Source: Acidobacteriota bacterium | GTDB taxonomy: Bacteria; Acidobacteriota; Thermoanaerobaculia; Multivoradales; J023 | DNA: 43,148 nt | NCBI GenBank assembly: GCA_029263395.1 | Contig: JAJCXO010000064.1 | Span: forward strand, 1 to 43,148 | Reading direction: 5' to 3' | In this document: piece by piece, positions 1-9,637 of the stretch | Layout of the letters: each line of letters opens with the position of its first letter | How positions within the stretch are numbered: position 1 is the first letter of the stretch | The notes under the pieces: model-generated | Told to the model about the DNA's origin: nothing | Databases searched by the model: none | Seen by the model: the letters and a program-made list of their open reading frames with translations, nothing else | Program-made: the position numbers and the translations under genes

Positions 1-376
<376 letters not shown>

Positions 377-476
377 TTATTATGGTGCCGATCTCTGGCG
401 AATCTTATCGCCGTGACTCGATTCAGTTGAAGGTGACTCACTCACTAAAGAGTGGTGTGTTCTTTCAAAAAAGTTT

Positions 477-595
477 TTCCGGTGGCTGTAGCGAGGAGGA
501 AACACCCGTTCCCATTCCGAACACGGCAGTTAAGCTCCTCAGCGCCGATGGTACTGCATGGGTAACTGTGTGGGAGAGTAGGTCGCCGCCGGGAA
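477..595 (+). rRNA. rrf: 5S ribosomal RNA
   Basis: A segment of about 119 nt carries the 5S hallmarks: CCCGTTCCCATTCCGAACACG, the AGCGCCGATGGTA block, and GGGAGAGTAGG near the 3' end. The two ends (TTCCGGTGGC and GCCGCCGGGA) pair as helix I. Both boundaries are set by this pairing and are accurate to a few bases. No tRNA was seen between 23S and 5S or after 5S. Confidence 0.93.
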
Positions 596-784
596 TTATT
601 TCTTACAGGTCCTCTATCCACTTCCTAGAAGATGGTTTCGAGGTCTAGCTCGAATGTTGGCGCTGAGAGAATCTCGAAGCGCTAGCAAGATGCGCCAGGA
701 GACGAACTCTTGGATCTAGAGATGAGATCAAGTGTTCGTTTTGGTCATCAAATAGGTTTCGTCACCACGGTGAAACCATGCAAG

Positions 785-818
785 CGGCTCTCGGACTCCG
801 AGAGCCGTTCGCATTTTG
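785..818 (+). terminator. Probable rRNA operon terminator hairpin
   Basis: A perfect 10-bp stem CGGCTCTCGG (785-794) / CCGAGAGCCG (798-807) with a 3-nt loop is followed by TTCGCATTTT. The U-tract is short and interrupted. Position about 190 bp after 5S and before topA fits the end of the rRNA transcript. The rest of 596-1003 holds no gene I can support. Confidence 0.7.
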
Positions 819-1003
819 GGCCCAAAGTATTTTTTTCGCCTAAGAGGCGGAGGCCACACTGGAAGCAAGTGCGCATCCCTCGACCATAGGCCTACACGTC
901 AACACGAGGCTTTTAGGACATCATCGAGTCGAAGCACAATACCGGGCCACAAAGACCGACTCGTTCCCCACCCAAGATTTGAGTACCTGAGAGATAGTTG
1001 ATC

Positions 1004-3637
1004 ATGGCTGATGTCAAGCAAAAAAGTCTCGTCATCGTCGAGTCGCCAGCCAAGGCCAAGACCATCGGACGCTTTCTGGGCTCGGACTTCCAAGTCGAGT
1101 CGAGTTATGGGCATGTTCGAGATTTGCCTCAGAGTGCCAAAGAGATCCCCGCCAAGTTGCGCTCCGAGAAATGGTCTCGCCTTGGCGTTAATGTCGACGA
1201 TGGATTTGAGCCGATTTATGTGGTGCCGGCAGACAAGAAAGCGCATGTCAAGCGTCTCAAGGACGCGCTCAAAAATGCGGATCGACTGCTGCTAGCGACT
1301 GATGAAGATCGCGAGGGCGAGAGCATCAGCTGGCATGTGCTGCAGTTGTTGAAGCCCAAGAAGTCGGTAGTCGTCGAGCGCATCGTCTTTCATGAGGTGA
1401 CGCCCGAGGCGATCGCCAGTGCGCTAGCATCGCCTCGCCCAGTGGATGAGAATCTGGTCCGGGCCCAAGAAGCACGGAGAGTCCTCGATCGGCTCTACGG
1501 CTACTCTCTGTCACCGTTACTCTGGAAGCGGATCAAACCGGGCCTCAGCGCCGGCCGCGTGCAGAGCGTCGCGGTCAGGCTCTTAGTCGAGAAAGAGCGC
1601 CTGCGAATTGCGTTCGTCTCGGCTCAGTATTGGGACATCAAAGCCGAACTCGCTACAGATGAAGGGCGGTTCAAGACCCATCTGGTACGGGTTGCCGGCC
1701 AGCGTATCGTCGACAGCAAGAGCTTCGATCCTGCGACGGGCAAAATGGTCCGTGAACGCCGCTATCTCGACGAGGAAGCGGCGCGTCGGCTGGCAGGCGC
1801 GGCGAAAGAAAACGATTGGCGGGTTTCATCCCTCGAACGGGTGCCTGGTAAGCAGCGCCCAGCGCCTCCGTTTATCACGTCGACTTTGCAGCAGGAGGGT
1901 AATCGCAAGCTGAAGCTAACCTCCCGCCGAACTATGAGCTTGGCGCAGCAGCTCTATGAAGGTATTGATCTCGAAGGCGAGCGCGTCGGTCTGATCACCT
2001 ACATGCGTACGGACAGCTTTACGCTGGCGTCGCGTGCTGTCGAGCAAGCTCGGGAAGTCATCGCTGGTTCCTATGGCTCGGACTATCTGCCGCCGGAGCC
2101 GGTACAGTACAAGACCAAAGCGAAGCGGGCGCAAGAGGCTCACGAGGCGATTCGGCCGACCGATCTTTCCCGCCGACCACAAGACGTCAAGCCGTATCTC
2201 AACCCAGAGCAACTCCGACTCTACGAACTGATTTGGAAGCGAACAATCGCGTGCCAGATGGTGCCGGCTCGATTCGAACGTACTGCGGTCGAAGTTGAAG
2301 TCGACGCGGGCGAAACCTTAACGTTTGCCGCCACCGGCCGTCGGATCGTTTTCCCGGGATTCCTTCGCGCTTATGTCGAGGGCTCAGATGATCCCGATGC
2401 CCAGTTGGGTGACCAGGAAACGTTGTTACCGTCTCTGGACGAAGGGCAGCAGCTCAATGCGAAATCCGTAGAGGCTGAAGGCCACCAAACCAAGCCGCCT
2501 TATCGCTACACCGAAGCCAGCTTGGTCAAAAAACTCGAAGAAGAAGGGATCGGTCGCCCTAGCACCTATGCCTCGATTATCAGCACCATTCAGGATCGCG
2601 GTTACGCTGAGAAGCGAGGCAACGAGCTGGTGCCGAGTTTTACCGCATTCTGCGTCACGAGCTTGCTCGAGCAGCAGTTCGAAGATTTGGTTGAGACGCA
2701 ATTTACCGCCTCGATGGAAGACGAACTCGACAACGTGGCTGCTGGTCGGCTGGCCTGGGATGCGTTGGTGTCCGACTTCTACAATGGGCGTGATGCAGAC
2801 CCTGGCCTTGTTCAGCGCGTTGAGGAAGGTGAAGTTACCTACCCCGCGATTCCGTTGGGATCCGATCCTGAGACGGGAGACGAGATCAGTGTCAAGGTTG
2901 GGCGCTACGGTCCCTACGTTCGCCGTGGCGAGGGTGGCAAAGAGAACGTCGCGACGATCCCCGAAGGCACAGCACCCGACGAGATGAATCTTGCTGTAGC
3001 TCTGGACTTGCTGCGAGCCAAAAACAGCGAAGACGAACCGATTGTCGTCGATTCTGTGACCGGCCGACCCGTGACTCTAAAAAGCGGTCGTTTCGGTGAA
3101 TATCTAGAGCTCGGACAAACCGAAGAAGAGAAGGACGCGAAGGAAAAGCCGCGCCGAGTCTCCCTTCCCAAAGGTCTCAAGTCCGCGGACCTGACACCCG
3201 AGACTGCCCATAAGCTCATCCAGCTGCCACGCGCTCTCGGTGACCATCCAGAGAACGGTGATCCGATCACCACGGGATTGGGGCGTTACGGACCCTTTCT
3301 CAAACGGGCCGACGAGTACCGCAACCTGGAATCCTGGGAGAAGGCTTGCGATCTCTCTCTCGATGAGGCGTTGGTTATCCTTGCTCAGCCAAAGCCGGAG
3401 CGCAAACGGTTCGGCGCCAAGAAGACCATCCTCAAAGAATTGGGTGAGATTGAAGGGGCTGTCAACAAGGTTCAAGTTTTGGACGGCCGCTACGGGCCGT
3501 ATATTACCGACGGCAAAACCAACGTCACCGTTCCCAAAGGCACCGATCCGCTGAGTGTGACGTCGGAGCAAGCCAAAGAGATGCTCGACGCCAAGCGGAA
3601 GGCGCCCAAGAAGCCACGCCGCAAGCGGAAGTCCTAG
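1004..3637 (+). CDS. topA: DNA topoisomerase I (type IA)
   Basis: Topoisomerase I relaxes negatively supercoiled DNA by transient single-strand cleavage in the cytoplasm. The 877-residue product starts with a TOPRIM domain (catalytic Glu13 in VIVESPAKAKTIG; acidic DEDREGE cluster near residue 100). The active-site tyrosine lies in ITYMRTDS near residue 333. The C-terminal third carries four glycine/aromatic repeats (GRYGPYVRRG, GRFGEYLELG, GRYGPFLKR, GRYGPYITDG) of the TOPRIM C-terminal repeat type instead of Cys4 zinc ribbons, and ends in a Lys/Arg-rich tail. Start: ATG at 1004 is preferred over an in-frame TTG at 998, because MADVKQKSLVIVESPAKAK is a typical N-terminus and GAGAG lies upstream. 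Length is normal for the family. It stands alone, 186 bp after the rRNA terminator. Confidence 0.97.
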   Translation: MADVKQKSLVIVESPAKAKTIGRFLGSDFQVESSYGHVRDLPQSAKEIPAKLRSEKWSRLGVNVDDGFEPIYVVPADKKAHVKRLKDALKNADRLLLATDEDREGESISWHVLQLLKPKKSVVVERIVFHEVTPEAIASALASPRPVDENLVRAQEARRVLDRLYGYSLSPLLWKRIKPGLSAGRVQSVAVRLLVEKERLRIAFVSAQYWDIKAELATDEGRFKTHLVRVAGQRIVDSKSFDPATGKMVRERRYLDEEAARRLAGAAKENDWRVSSLERVPGKQRPAPPFITSTLQQEGNRKLKLTSRRTMSLAQQLYEGIDLEGERVGLITYMRTDSFTLASRAVEQAREVIAGSYGSDYLPPEPVQYKTKAKRAQEAHEAIRPTDLSRRPQDVKPYLNPEQLRLYELIWKRTIACQMVPARFERTAVEVEVDAGETLTFAATGRRIVFPGFLRAYVEGSDDPDAQLGDQETLLPSLDEGQQLNAKSVEAEGHQTKPPYRYTEASLVKKLEEEGIGRPSTYASIISTIQDRGYAEKRGNELVPSFTAFCVTSLLEQQFEDLVETQFTASMEDELDNVAAGRLAWDALVSDFYNGRDADPGLVQRVEEGEVTYPAIPLGSDPETGDEISVKVGRYGPYVRRGEGGKENVATIPEGTAPDEMNLAVALDLLRAKNSEDEPIVVDSVTGRPVTLKSGRFGEYLELGQTEEEKDAKEKPRRVSLPKGLKSADLTPETAHKLIQLPRALGDHPENGDPITTGLGRYGPFLKRADEYRNLESWEKACDLSLDEALVILAQPKPERKRFGAKKTILKELGEIEGAVNKVQVLDGRYGPYITDGKTNVTVPKGTDPLSVTSEQAKEMLDAKRKAPKKPRRKRKS

Positions 3638-3754
3638 AGTCTCCACTTCACCGGCTCGAGTTCTCGCTGAATCAGCGTCGATGCAAGCAGAAGGCTGACG
3701 GCTATCTCTCTATCGACCGAAGTCGAGTGACGGATCTGTCAACGGATCCGTACA

Positions 3755-3840
3755 TCAAGGGTGCGCCTACCTCGGATGTGACTGTCTCGTGCCTGCTTCA
3801 GCAAGCGCACCTTGACAGTTGAGCGTGCTAGGTGATCTAG
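3755..3840 (+). promoter_or_regulatory. Dyad and weak promoter-like site upstream of export operon
   Basis: The 249-bp gap after topA contains an inverted repeat, TCAAGGGTGCGC (3755-3766) against GCGCACCTTGA (3805-3815), with one bulged G and a 38-nt interval. A TTGACA box (3812-3817) overlaps the right arm. A 4/6 match to a -10 box (TCTAGT, 3836-3841) follows at 18 bp. Only the dyad is solid; the promoter reading is weak, and Acidobacteriota promoters need not follow the E. coli consensus. Nothing else is recognisable in 3638-3886. Confidence 0.35.
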
Positions 3841-3886
3841 TGTGTTACTCATGTAATACGCCGTCTCGAAACCTTGGTAGCTCTCC

Positions 3887-4813
3887 TTGATCGAAGTCCG
3901 CAGTCTCTCCAAAACTTACCCCGATGGCACAGTGGCGCTCGCCGGAGTCGACTTGTCGTTTGGGGATGGTATGGTCGGCCTGTTGGGCCCTAACGGTGCC
4001 GGCAAAACAACTTTGTTGTCGATACTGACTCTGGCTCAGGAGCCCACGACTGGCGAGCGAGTCTATTTCGGTACTCCGGATGCCTACCGTTTCCGTGCTG
4101 CCATCCGGCGCATGGTGGGTTACCTGCCGCAGGACTTCATGCCGGTCTCATCGCTGAGCGGTTTCGACTACTTGATGATGTGCGGTGAGCTGCGACAGGT
4201 GCCATTGCGTCGTCGGGATCTTCGTCGACGGGTGATGGCGCTGCTTGATGTTGTCGAGCTCACCCATGCGGCGAAGCGTCGAGCGGACAACTATTCCGGC
4301 GGCATGATCCGTCGCCTGGGCTTGGCCCAGTCGTTGATCCACTCGCCGCGTTTCCTGGTCGTCGACGAACCCACCGCTGGCCTCGATCCTGAAGAACGGA
4401 TCCGATTCCGCAATCTCATCACGCAGCTCGCAGAAGAGATCCCGGTGTTGCTGTCGACCCACATCGTCGAAGATATCGAGGCCACCTGTCCGCGGCTTTG
4501 TATTATCGCTAGTGGCCGCCTTCTGTTCGATGGTGAGCCCGGAGAGGTGATGTTGGCCTGCCAAGATCGCCTGTGGCGTCTGCCGGCTGAGCAACCCATA
4601 CCAGTCGGTGCGACCAAGATTGGTCAGCGTGCGGGCGAACGGGATGCCTCTTTCAATGTGCTGTGCTCCTCCGAGCCTGTCCTGGGTGGTGATCTCCTGG
4701 AGCCGACGCTTGAAGAGGCCTGCGCTGCCTTTTTGGCCGAGGCAGTGACGCCGATCAGGGGTATCGTTGCCTCGGTGGCTGAGTCGCCTCTGGCCTCGGT
4801 TGATGAGACATGA
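3887..4813 (+). CDS. ABC transporter ATP-binding protein (ABC-2 type exporter)
   Basis: This is the cytoplasmic ATPase that powers the permeases encoded next to it. The 308-residue product has Walker A GPNGAGKTT (34-42), signature YSGGM near residue 136, Walker B FLVVDEPTAGL (about 155-165) and an H-loop in STHIVED. The C-terminal extension ends in an EPTLEEA motif that recurs as EPNLEEA in the ATPase fused to the RND protein at the end of this operon. The start is TTG at 3887: in-frame stops at 3854 and 3878 exclude anything further upstream, and the sequence MIEVRSLSKTY is a typical ABC start. The stop overlaps the next gene by 4 bp (ATGA), which indicates translational coupling. Substrate unknown. 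Confidence 0.92.
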   Translation: MIEVRSLSKTYPDGTVALAGVDLSFGDGMVGLLGPNGAGKTTLLSILTLAQEPTTGERVYFGTPDAYRFRAAIRRMVGYLPQDFMPVSSLSGFDYLMMCGELRQVPLRRRDLRRRVMALLDVVELTHAAKRRADNYSGGMIRRLGLAQSLIHSPRFLVVDEPTAGLDPEERIRFRNLITQLAEEIPVLLSTHIVEDIEATCPRLCIIASGRLLFDGEPGEVMLACQDRLWRLPAEQPIPVGATKIGQRAGERDASFNVLCSSEPVLGGDLLEPTLEEACAAFLAEAVTPIRGIVASVAESPLASVDET

Positions 4814-7620
4814 AGCTGCTGGTCGCCATCGCTCGGTACGAGATCGCTTTGCAGCTTCGGTCACCACGTTTTCGAATTGCTGCCATCGGCTATGTTGGGT
4901 TGTGCTCGCTGCCATCCGGATTGCTGTACTTCATCATCCGACATCACACTAAAGAGACAATCGGCGCTAACAGCTATCTTGCTCAAACGCTCGAGGTTCA
5001 ACCGTATCTCACTGTCTTATTGACGGTAATGATTGCCGGCAACCGATCGACTACCGCGGCGTTTGCTGAGCTATGGTCAGTCTTGTCTTCCGCTGCCATC
5101 TCCAACACTGGCTTCGTGGTACGACGTTGGTTAGCGCTCTTGGGTTTGATCGTGCCGTTGACGATGGTGCCTCAGCTGGTTGCGCTGGCCACGGCATTGG
5201 CAGCCGGGCACACAGTTTTCGATTCTGTAACCTGGATCGGCTCCTGGGGCCTGCAGGTGTTGCCACTTGCCACCGCCTTGTCAGCCTACTGGCTCGGTTT
5301 TGTGATGATCACTGGCGGCGAGCTTGCTGCCCTGATCACGACCTTCGCCATCTTGCCAGCGGTGATTTCGGCCGCCAATCAAGTCCTACTACGGTACCAC
5401 CTGACGCTTTCAAACTCCGCCCTATGGCTCAGCTACGGGAACATCTTCTCGTGGGTCCGCTGGACGCTAGCCAGTTGGGGGGACACCGATCGCACCTACT
5501 ATGCGCCCGGCTACGGCGCATCGGCGGCGCCCTATGACCTTGCGCTTGCTAGCGGTTGGCTACCTGCTGGCGCTCTGATCTGCGGTTTTGCTGCGCTGGG
5601 TTTGGGGTTTGTAACGGCATTTGTTCGCCGAACCCGCCGCGATCTCAAGCCCCGGCCGGTGCCCCCCGAGCATCAGTTGAAGACCTTTCTCACCAAACTC
5701 AACCAACAGCGTGAGCGTTACGCACGCGATGGTGCTCTCGGGTCGGGTGAGAGACTGGCGATGGTTATTGGCTTGATGCTGCTGGCACTTTTTGTTGGTT
5801 GGTGGCTGCATCGCCAGCTGCATTTCCATCGCCTCGCGGCCGAGCGCTACCGAGTCGAAGTGGCGGCCGAATACCAACCGCTGCCGTTGACCATCCAGCC
5901 GACAGCCTGGAGTGTTCGTGGTGAGATCGATGCTCATGGCGGGCTTGCAATGATTGTCGAAGCCCGGATGGAGAATCGTGGTGTCGATCCACAGGCCACG
6001 CTGCCGTTCAGCCTCAATCCGGAGTATCGCATCAAGGCGGTGAGCGTTGACTCGGTTCGCGTCAGCTCACAACGAGCCTGGGATCGATGGCAGCTGACGT
6101 TGGATCCGCCGCTCGCTGCTGGCGATGCGTTGGAGCTCACAGTTGAGTTGGTTGGAGTGCCGAAGGAGATTCAATTCTACCTTGGCCGATGGCGCGGCGG
6201 CCAGCGTTTTGTTCCGCATTATGAGGCATTGATCAATGCTCGTTTTCCTCGCGATGTTAGGGACCTCTCTCGCACCCGGGTGCGGCGTGCGGTCTCCGAG
6301 CGTCGAATCGATCTGCGCGCCACCGACCTTACGCCGTTGCCGCGCTACACCGCTTGGACCTTGACGTTGCCTGGTGAGAGTGGCGGTTACGAGGAGGCAG
6401 TGTCGGAGCTCGGAGGAGAGGTACCGCGCGAGGTGCAGCGCATTCCGGTCGATCTCGAACTCGATTTGACGGCGCCAGCGAAGTGGCTGTTGGCAGACAC
6501 CTGCGGCCATGTCAGCCAGCTCGATGGAAAGCGCTCCCGTCTGACAAACACCTGTCACACCTCTTTATCTGAGCTGAGAGTGGCGGGTGGCTCGATGGTG
6601 ATCGTGGAAGGAGGGCCCACGTCGAGTACCAATAACCCAAAGGGTGGCGACGTCGTGTTTGCTGCCCTTCCAGCCCACCAAGAGCAAGCCCGTGACCATC
6701 TACGGTCGCTGGCACGAGTGGCATCGCTGAGCGATCGCGCTTGGCCAGGTTTGCCGGGGCTCAATGAACTTGCAGTATTGGAGTGGCCGCCAGCATTTTT
6801 CCTCGATCTGCGTTCTGGCATGAAGCCGAGCTACAACGAACGCGGTGCCGAACTCCATGGTCAGTTGCTGCTGATGTCCGAGCGCCAACTGATCGCGATG
6901 ACACCCTTCGAGGCAGAAGACTTGGTGGCGCAGTTGCTGAACCGAGATCTGTTGGCTCGCCGCGACCTAGTGCCCGAGCAAGACTTGCTCTTCCGGAAGT
7001 TCTTCAGTTCGTTGATGGTGCGCCGAATGGGACTGGACCAAGGCCGTGGTGCTGCGGTGAGTGGCAAACCTTGGATCCAACAAGCCCTTCGGAAGCCCTT
7101 CCTGGAAGCTACATCGCGCGACTACTACATCTGGAAGCTGCGCCTACCAGCTGTCCTGGCGGAGCTCGAGAGCCGCGTAGGGGGTGAGCATTTTTATGCC
7201 GGTATCGAGAGTTTCTTGGCCGTCGAGGGTGATCAGCCGGGCTCGATCGAGGAGCTGTTGGCCGAGTTCGAACGGCGCTCTGGCTTGTCCCTGCAGCGGA
7301 CCTACGAGGATCATTTCAAAGGTTCCGCCGTGCCAGTCCTGCGTCTCGAAGACGTGCTCTCGGTGCAGCGCGGCAAACATTGGGATGTCGAGGGTTTGCT
7401 CCGCAACACCGGTACCGGCGAGGCGAACTGCCCAATCATCATCAAAACCGAAGTTAGCGAAATGAGGTTGATGGTCACTGTCGACTCCGAGTCGACGGCG
7501 AAGTTCACCGCCCGAGCCGGAGTCCGTCCCCACACCGTGTTGATGGATCCGGAAAAGACGTGCTACCGCTTTCTTCTCAAGACCAGCCCAACCCTCGAAC
7601 GGGTCAATCTCCTCAACTGA
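4810..7620 (+). CDS. ABC-2 type permease with C-terminal M1-peptidase-like (inactive) region
   Basis: A 936-residue membrane protein. The first ~260 residues hold about six hydrophobic segments of ABC-2 permease type. Another membrane segment lies near residues 315-335. A ~600-residue soluble, probably extracytoplasmic part follows, rich in beta-type sequence and ending in helical segments (for example WKLRLPAVLAELESRVG and SIEELLAEFERRSG). This layout matches ABC permeases fused to M1 aminopeptidase-like domains. I find no HExxH zinc motif anywhere, so if the homology holds the domain is non-catalytic and may bind substrate or scaffold. It overlaps the ATPase by 4 bp and precedes a second permease by 27 bp. 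Permease assignment is firm; the M1-like assignment is by sequence feel and needs a profile search. Confidence 0.8.
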   Translation: MKLLVAIARYEIALQLRSPRFRIAAIGYVGLCSLPSGLLYFIIRHHTKETIGANSYLAQTLEVQPYLTVLLTVMIAGNRSTTAAFAELWSVLSSAAISNTGFVVRRWLALLGLIVPLTMVPQLVALATALAAGHTVFDSVTWIGSWGLQVLPLATALSAYWLGFVMITGGELAALITTFAILPAVISAANQVLLRYHLTLSNSALWLSYGNIFSWVRWTLASWGDTDRTYYAPGYGASAAPYDLALASGWLPAGALICGFAALGLGFVTAFVRRTRRDLKPRPVPPEHQLKTFLTKLNQQRERYARDGALGSGERLAMVIGLMLLALFVGWWLHRQLHFHRLAAERYRVEVAAEYQPLPLTIQPTAWSVRGEIDAHGGLAMIVEARMENRGVDPQATLPFSLNPEYRIKAVSVDSVRVSSQRAWDRWQLTLDPPLAAGDALELTVELVGVPKEIQFYLGRWRGGQRFVPHYEALINARFPRDVRDLSRTRVRRAVSERRIDLRATDLTPLPRYTAWTLTLPGESGGYEEAVSELGGEVPREVQRIPVDLELDLTAPAKWLLADTCGHVSQLDGKRSRLTNTCHTSLSELRVAGGSMVIVEGGPTSSTNNPKGGDVVFAALPAHQEQARDHLRSLARVASLSDRAWPGLPGLNELAVLEWPPAFFLDLRSGMKPSYNERGAELHGQLLLMSERQLIAMTPFEAEDLVAQLLNRDLLARRDLVPEQDLLFRKFFSSLMVRRMGLDQGRGAAVSGKPWIQQALRKPFLEATSRDYYIWKLRLPAVLAELESRVGGEHFYAGIESFLAVEGDQPGSIEELLAEFERRSGLSLQRTYEDHFKGSAVPVLRLEDVLSVQRGKHWDVEGLLRNTGTGEANCPIIIKTEVSEMRLMVTVDSESTAKFTARAGVRPHTVLMDPEKTCYRFLLKTSPTLERVNLLN

Positions 7621-7647
7621 ACGGTCTCCCAACGGTACAGAGCCCTG

Positions 7648-8382
7648 ATGCACATCCCTTCGCACATTTCAAGAATGGGCCAACATCCTCGGCTCCAAGC
7701 ACTGGGTCTGCAGACGTTGTGGCGGCGAACACGCTACGCCTTTCAGTTGCTGTTGGAGCGTCGCTGGACGCTATACCTGGTTGGGGATGCCTTCTTCCTC
7801 TTCGCCGGTTTGCTGGAAGCGATTGACGCGATGGGGGGCTCCGATTGGATCGATCGGATCTATCCGCGGATTGTCGTGATGCCGATGTTGGTCCTCGGCC
7901 TACCGGCGATGTCGAGTGTCTTGGCCCTCGAACGCCGTGCCGGCAGCCTCGACTTGGCATTGGCGGTGCCGTCGACAGAGCGCTACTTCTTGCGCCGGAT
8001 CATGCCGGTCAGCTGCTTCATGGTGTTGCAGGGCTGGTTGGTGCTGTTATTGGCTGCCACTGGCTGGAACTTGTTGCGGGCCCTCTTCCAAAGCGCTGTC
8101 TTGAGCGCCCTGTTGACTGCCATCGTTTTGTTTTGGGCAGTTCGTCTGAGGACATCAGGGGCTGTGCTGGTGGCGTCGGCGATCACCGCTGGATTGTTGA
8201 ACCCATGGATCTTCTTCAGTCCAGCAACCGGAGCCGCGGTCGGATTGCCGGAAGAGTTCTGGGGTCTGCCCGTACCGGTGATCCAGTGGATGTGGAAAGC
8301 GGCGATGCAGGCCCTCGCCGCGATGATCTTCTTTCTATACGCCCGGGCGCGCCTACGTCGCCCGGAAGCGATGTTGGCTTGA
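7648..8382 (+). CDS. ABC-2 type transporter permease subunit
   Basis: A 244-residue, very hydrophobic protein with about six transmembrane segments, starting after a short basic cytoplasmic N-terminus (LWRRTRYAFQLLLERRW). It ends in ARARLRRPEA, a basic tail expected to be cytoplasmic. No soluble domain is visible. It lies between the large permease and the membrane-fusion protein in the same operon, so it probably forms the second half of the ABC membrane channel. Start at ATG 7648; ATG at 7675 (MGQHPRL) is an alternative. Family assignment rests on topology and context more than on diagnostic residues. Confidence 0.75.
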   Translation: MHIPSHISRMGQHPRLQALGLQTLWRRTRYAFQLLLERRWTLYLVGDAFFLFAGLLEAIDAMGGSDWIDRIYPRIVVMPMLVLGLPAMSSVLALERRAGSLDLALAVPSTERYFLRRIMPVSCFMVLQGWLVLLLAATGWNLLRALFQSAVLSALLTAIVLFWAVRLRTSGAVLVASAITAGLLNPWIFFSPATGAAVGLPEEFWGLPVPVIQWMWKAAMQALAAMIFFLYARARLRRPEAMLA

Positions 8383-8413
8383 GACATGACGATGGCGTTC
8401 GAACGGAGGACTA

Positions 8414-9637
8414 ATGACCGACACCAAACGTGCTGATCACCCGACGTCTCGAACGTCTCTCTTTCCTGTCGCTGGACGGTTGCTGTCTATCTCCAGGAAG
8501 TGTCTTGTGCTCCTGGTGTTGGCGGGCTGTTGGCCGCAGAGTAACGAGGTGCCACCGCCAGCCAAGGTGCCGGTGCGGTCGGAAGTGCTCTCCGCGGGCC
8601 CTTTCCAGGCGACTCTCACCCTGCTCGGTAAGGTTGAGCCAGCGGTCCGTCTTGAGTTGCGCAGTCCCGCTACCGGTACGATCCACTATCCGGCGCGTTT
8701 CCGCGCTGGCCTTCGCACTGGCGAACAGGTGCAACGCGGCGAGCTATTGTTCGAAATCGAGAACGATGCTTCACGTCTTCGTCTAGCAGAGGCGGAGCTG
8801 GCAGCGCGGCTGGCCGAGACGGAATTGGACCGCACACGCCAGGGTGTAGAAGGAGGTTTTCTCGCCACCGCCGAGCTCAAGCAGCGCGAGATCGACGCCG
8901 AACTCGCCAGCGAACGGCTCACCAGTGCTCGGACACAATTCGCGCGCCTCCGGGTCAAAGCTCCAGGCGGCGGCATGTTACGGGTCGATCGTGTCCTCGC
9001 ACCGGGGAGCGAGATCATGGCGGGGGAAACTTTGGTGGCTGAGCTGGCTGGCGAAGGGTTGCCAAGAGTTGAAGGTTGGGCGGCCGCGGCGGAGCGCCAT
9101 CGTCTGCGTGCCGGTCTCGAAGTGGACTTTGTTTTGCCAGGAACCGACAAAGTTGTGGGTTGTGGTGAGATTTCCGAAATCGCAGGGCAGGTCGATCGGT
9201 CCGGCACACTGCATGTGGTGGTTGCGGTGCGTGAGGACGATGGGCTGCCTCTTCCGGGGGAGGGGCTCGAGCTACGACTGTTGCTCGACTCAAAAGAAGA
9301 TGCCATCACTATTCCGCGCAAAGCGCTGATTGTCGATGGTGGGATTGCCACTGTGTTTGTGCTCGAGCCCACCGGCTCGGCCTATCGTTCGCGTCGTCGT
9401 TTGGTGCAGTCCGGCGCCTGGAGCGGTGGTCGAGTCGAGATTCTCGATGGCTTGAGTGTCGGCGAGCGTATCGCGGTCGAAGGGGCCGAATTTCTCGCCG
9501 ACGGTCTGCCAGCCACTGAGGCCGAGGCACCTGCTACGGACGCCGCCGACCTAGCCGACGGAGCTGCGCTGGTCGAAGACGTCGCGCCAGCAGAAGCAGC
9601 CGCTTACCTGCCGGCCACCCAGGACGAGGAAGACTGA
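8414..9637 (+). CDS. RND/HlyD-type membrane-fusion lipoprotein (periplasmic adaptor)
   Basis: The adaptor of a tripartite efflux assembly bridges the inner-membrane pump to an outer-membrane channel. The 407-residue protein has a lipoprotein signal ending in LVLAGC, with the acylated Cys at 39. A barrel-sandwich segment follows (RSPATGTIHY...GEQVQRGELLFEIEND), then a coiled-coil hairpin rich in Ala/Glu/Arg (about 115-175), then the second lipoyl half (RVKAPGGGMLRVDRVLAPGS). Membrane-proximal strands with ITIPRKALI follow. The last ~45 residues are an Ala/Asp/Glu tail, unusual for the family. The stop is followed directly by the GTG start of the RND pump. No outer-membrane TolC-like gene is present in the window, so the channel must be encoded elsewhere. 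Confidence 0.9.
   Translation: MTDTKRADHPTSRTSLFPVAGRLLSISRKCLVLLVLAGCWPQSNEVPPPAKVPVRSEVLSAGPFQATLTLLGKVEPAVRLELRSPATGTIHYPARFRAGLRTGEQVQRGELLFEIENDASRLRLAEAELAARLAETELDRTRQGVEGGFLATAELKQREIDAELASERLTSARTQFARLRVKAPGGGMLRVDRVLAPGSEIMAGETLVAELAGEGLPRVEGWAAAAERHRLRAGLEVDFVLPGTDKVVGCGEISEIAGQVDRSGTLHVVVAVREDDGLPLPGEGLELRLLLDSKEDAITIPRKALIVDGGIATVFVLEPTGSAYRSRRRLVQSGAWSGGRVEILDGLSVGERIAVEGAEFLADGLPATEAEAPATDAADLADGAALVEDVAPAEAAAYLPATQDEED

Noticed and set aside
3104-3646. 180-codon minus-strand ORF inside topA
   Set aside because: It is a shadow of the TopA C-terminal repeats.
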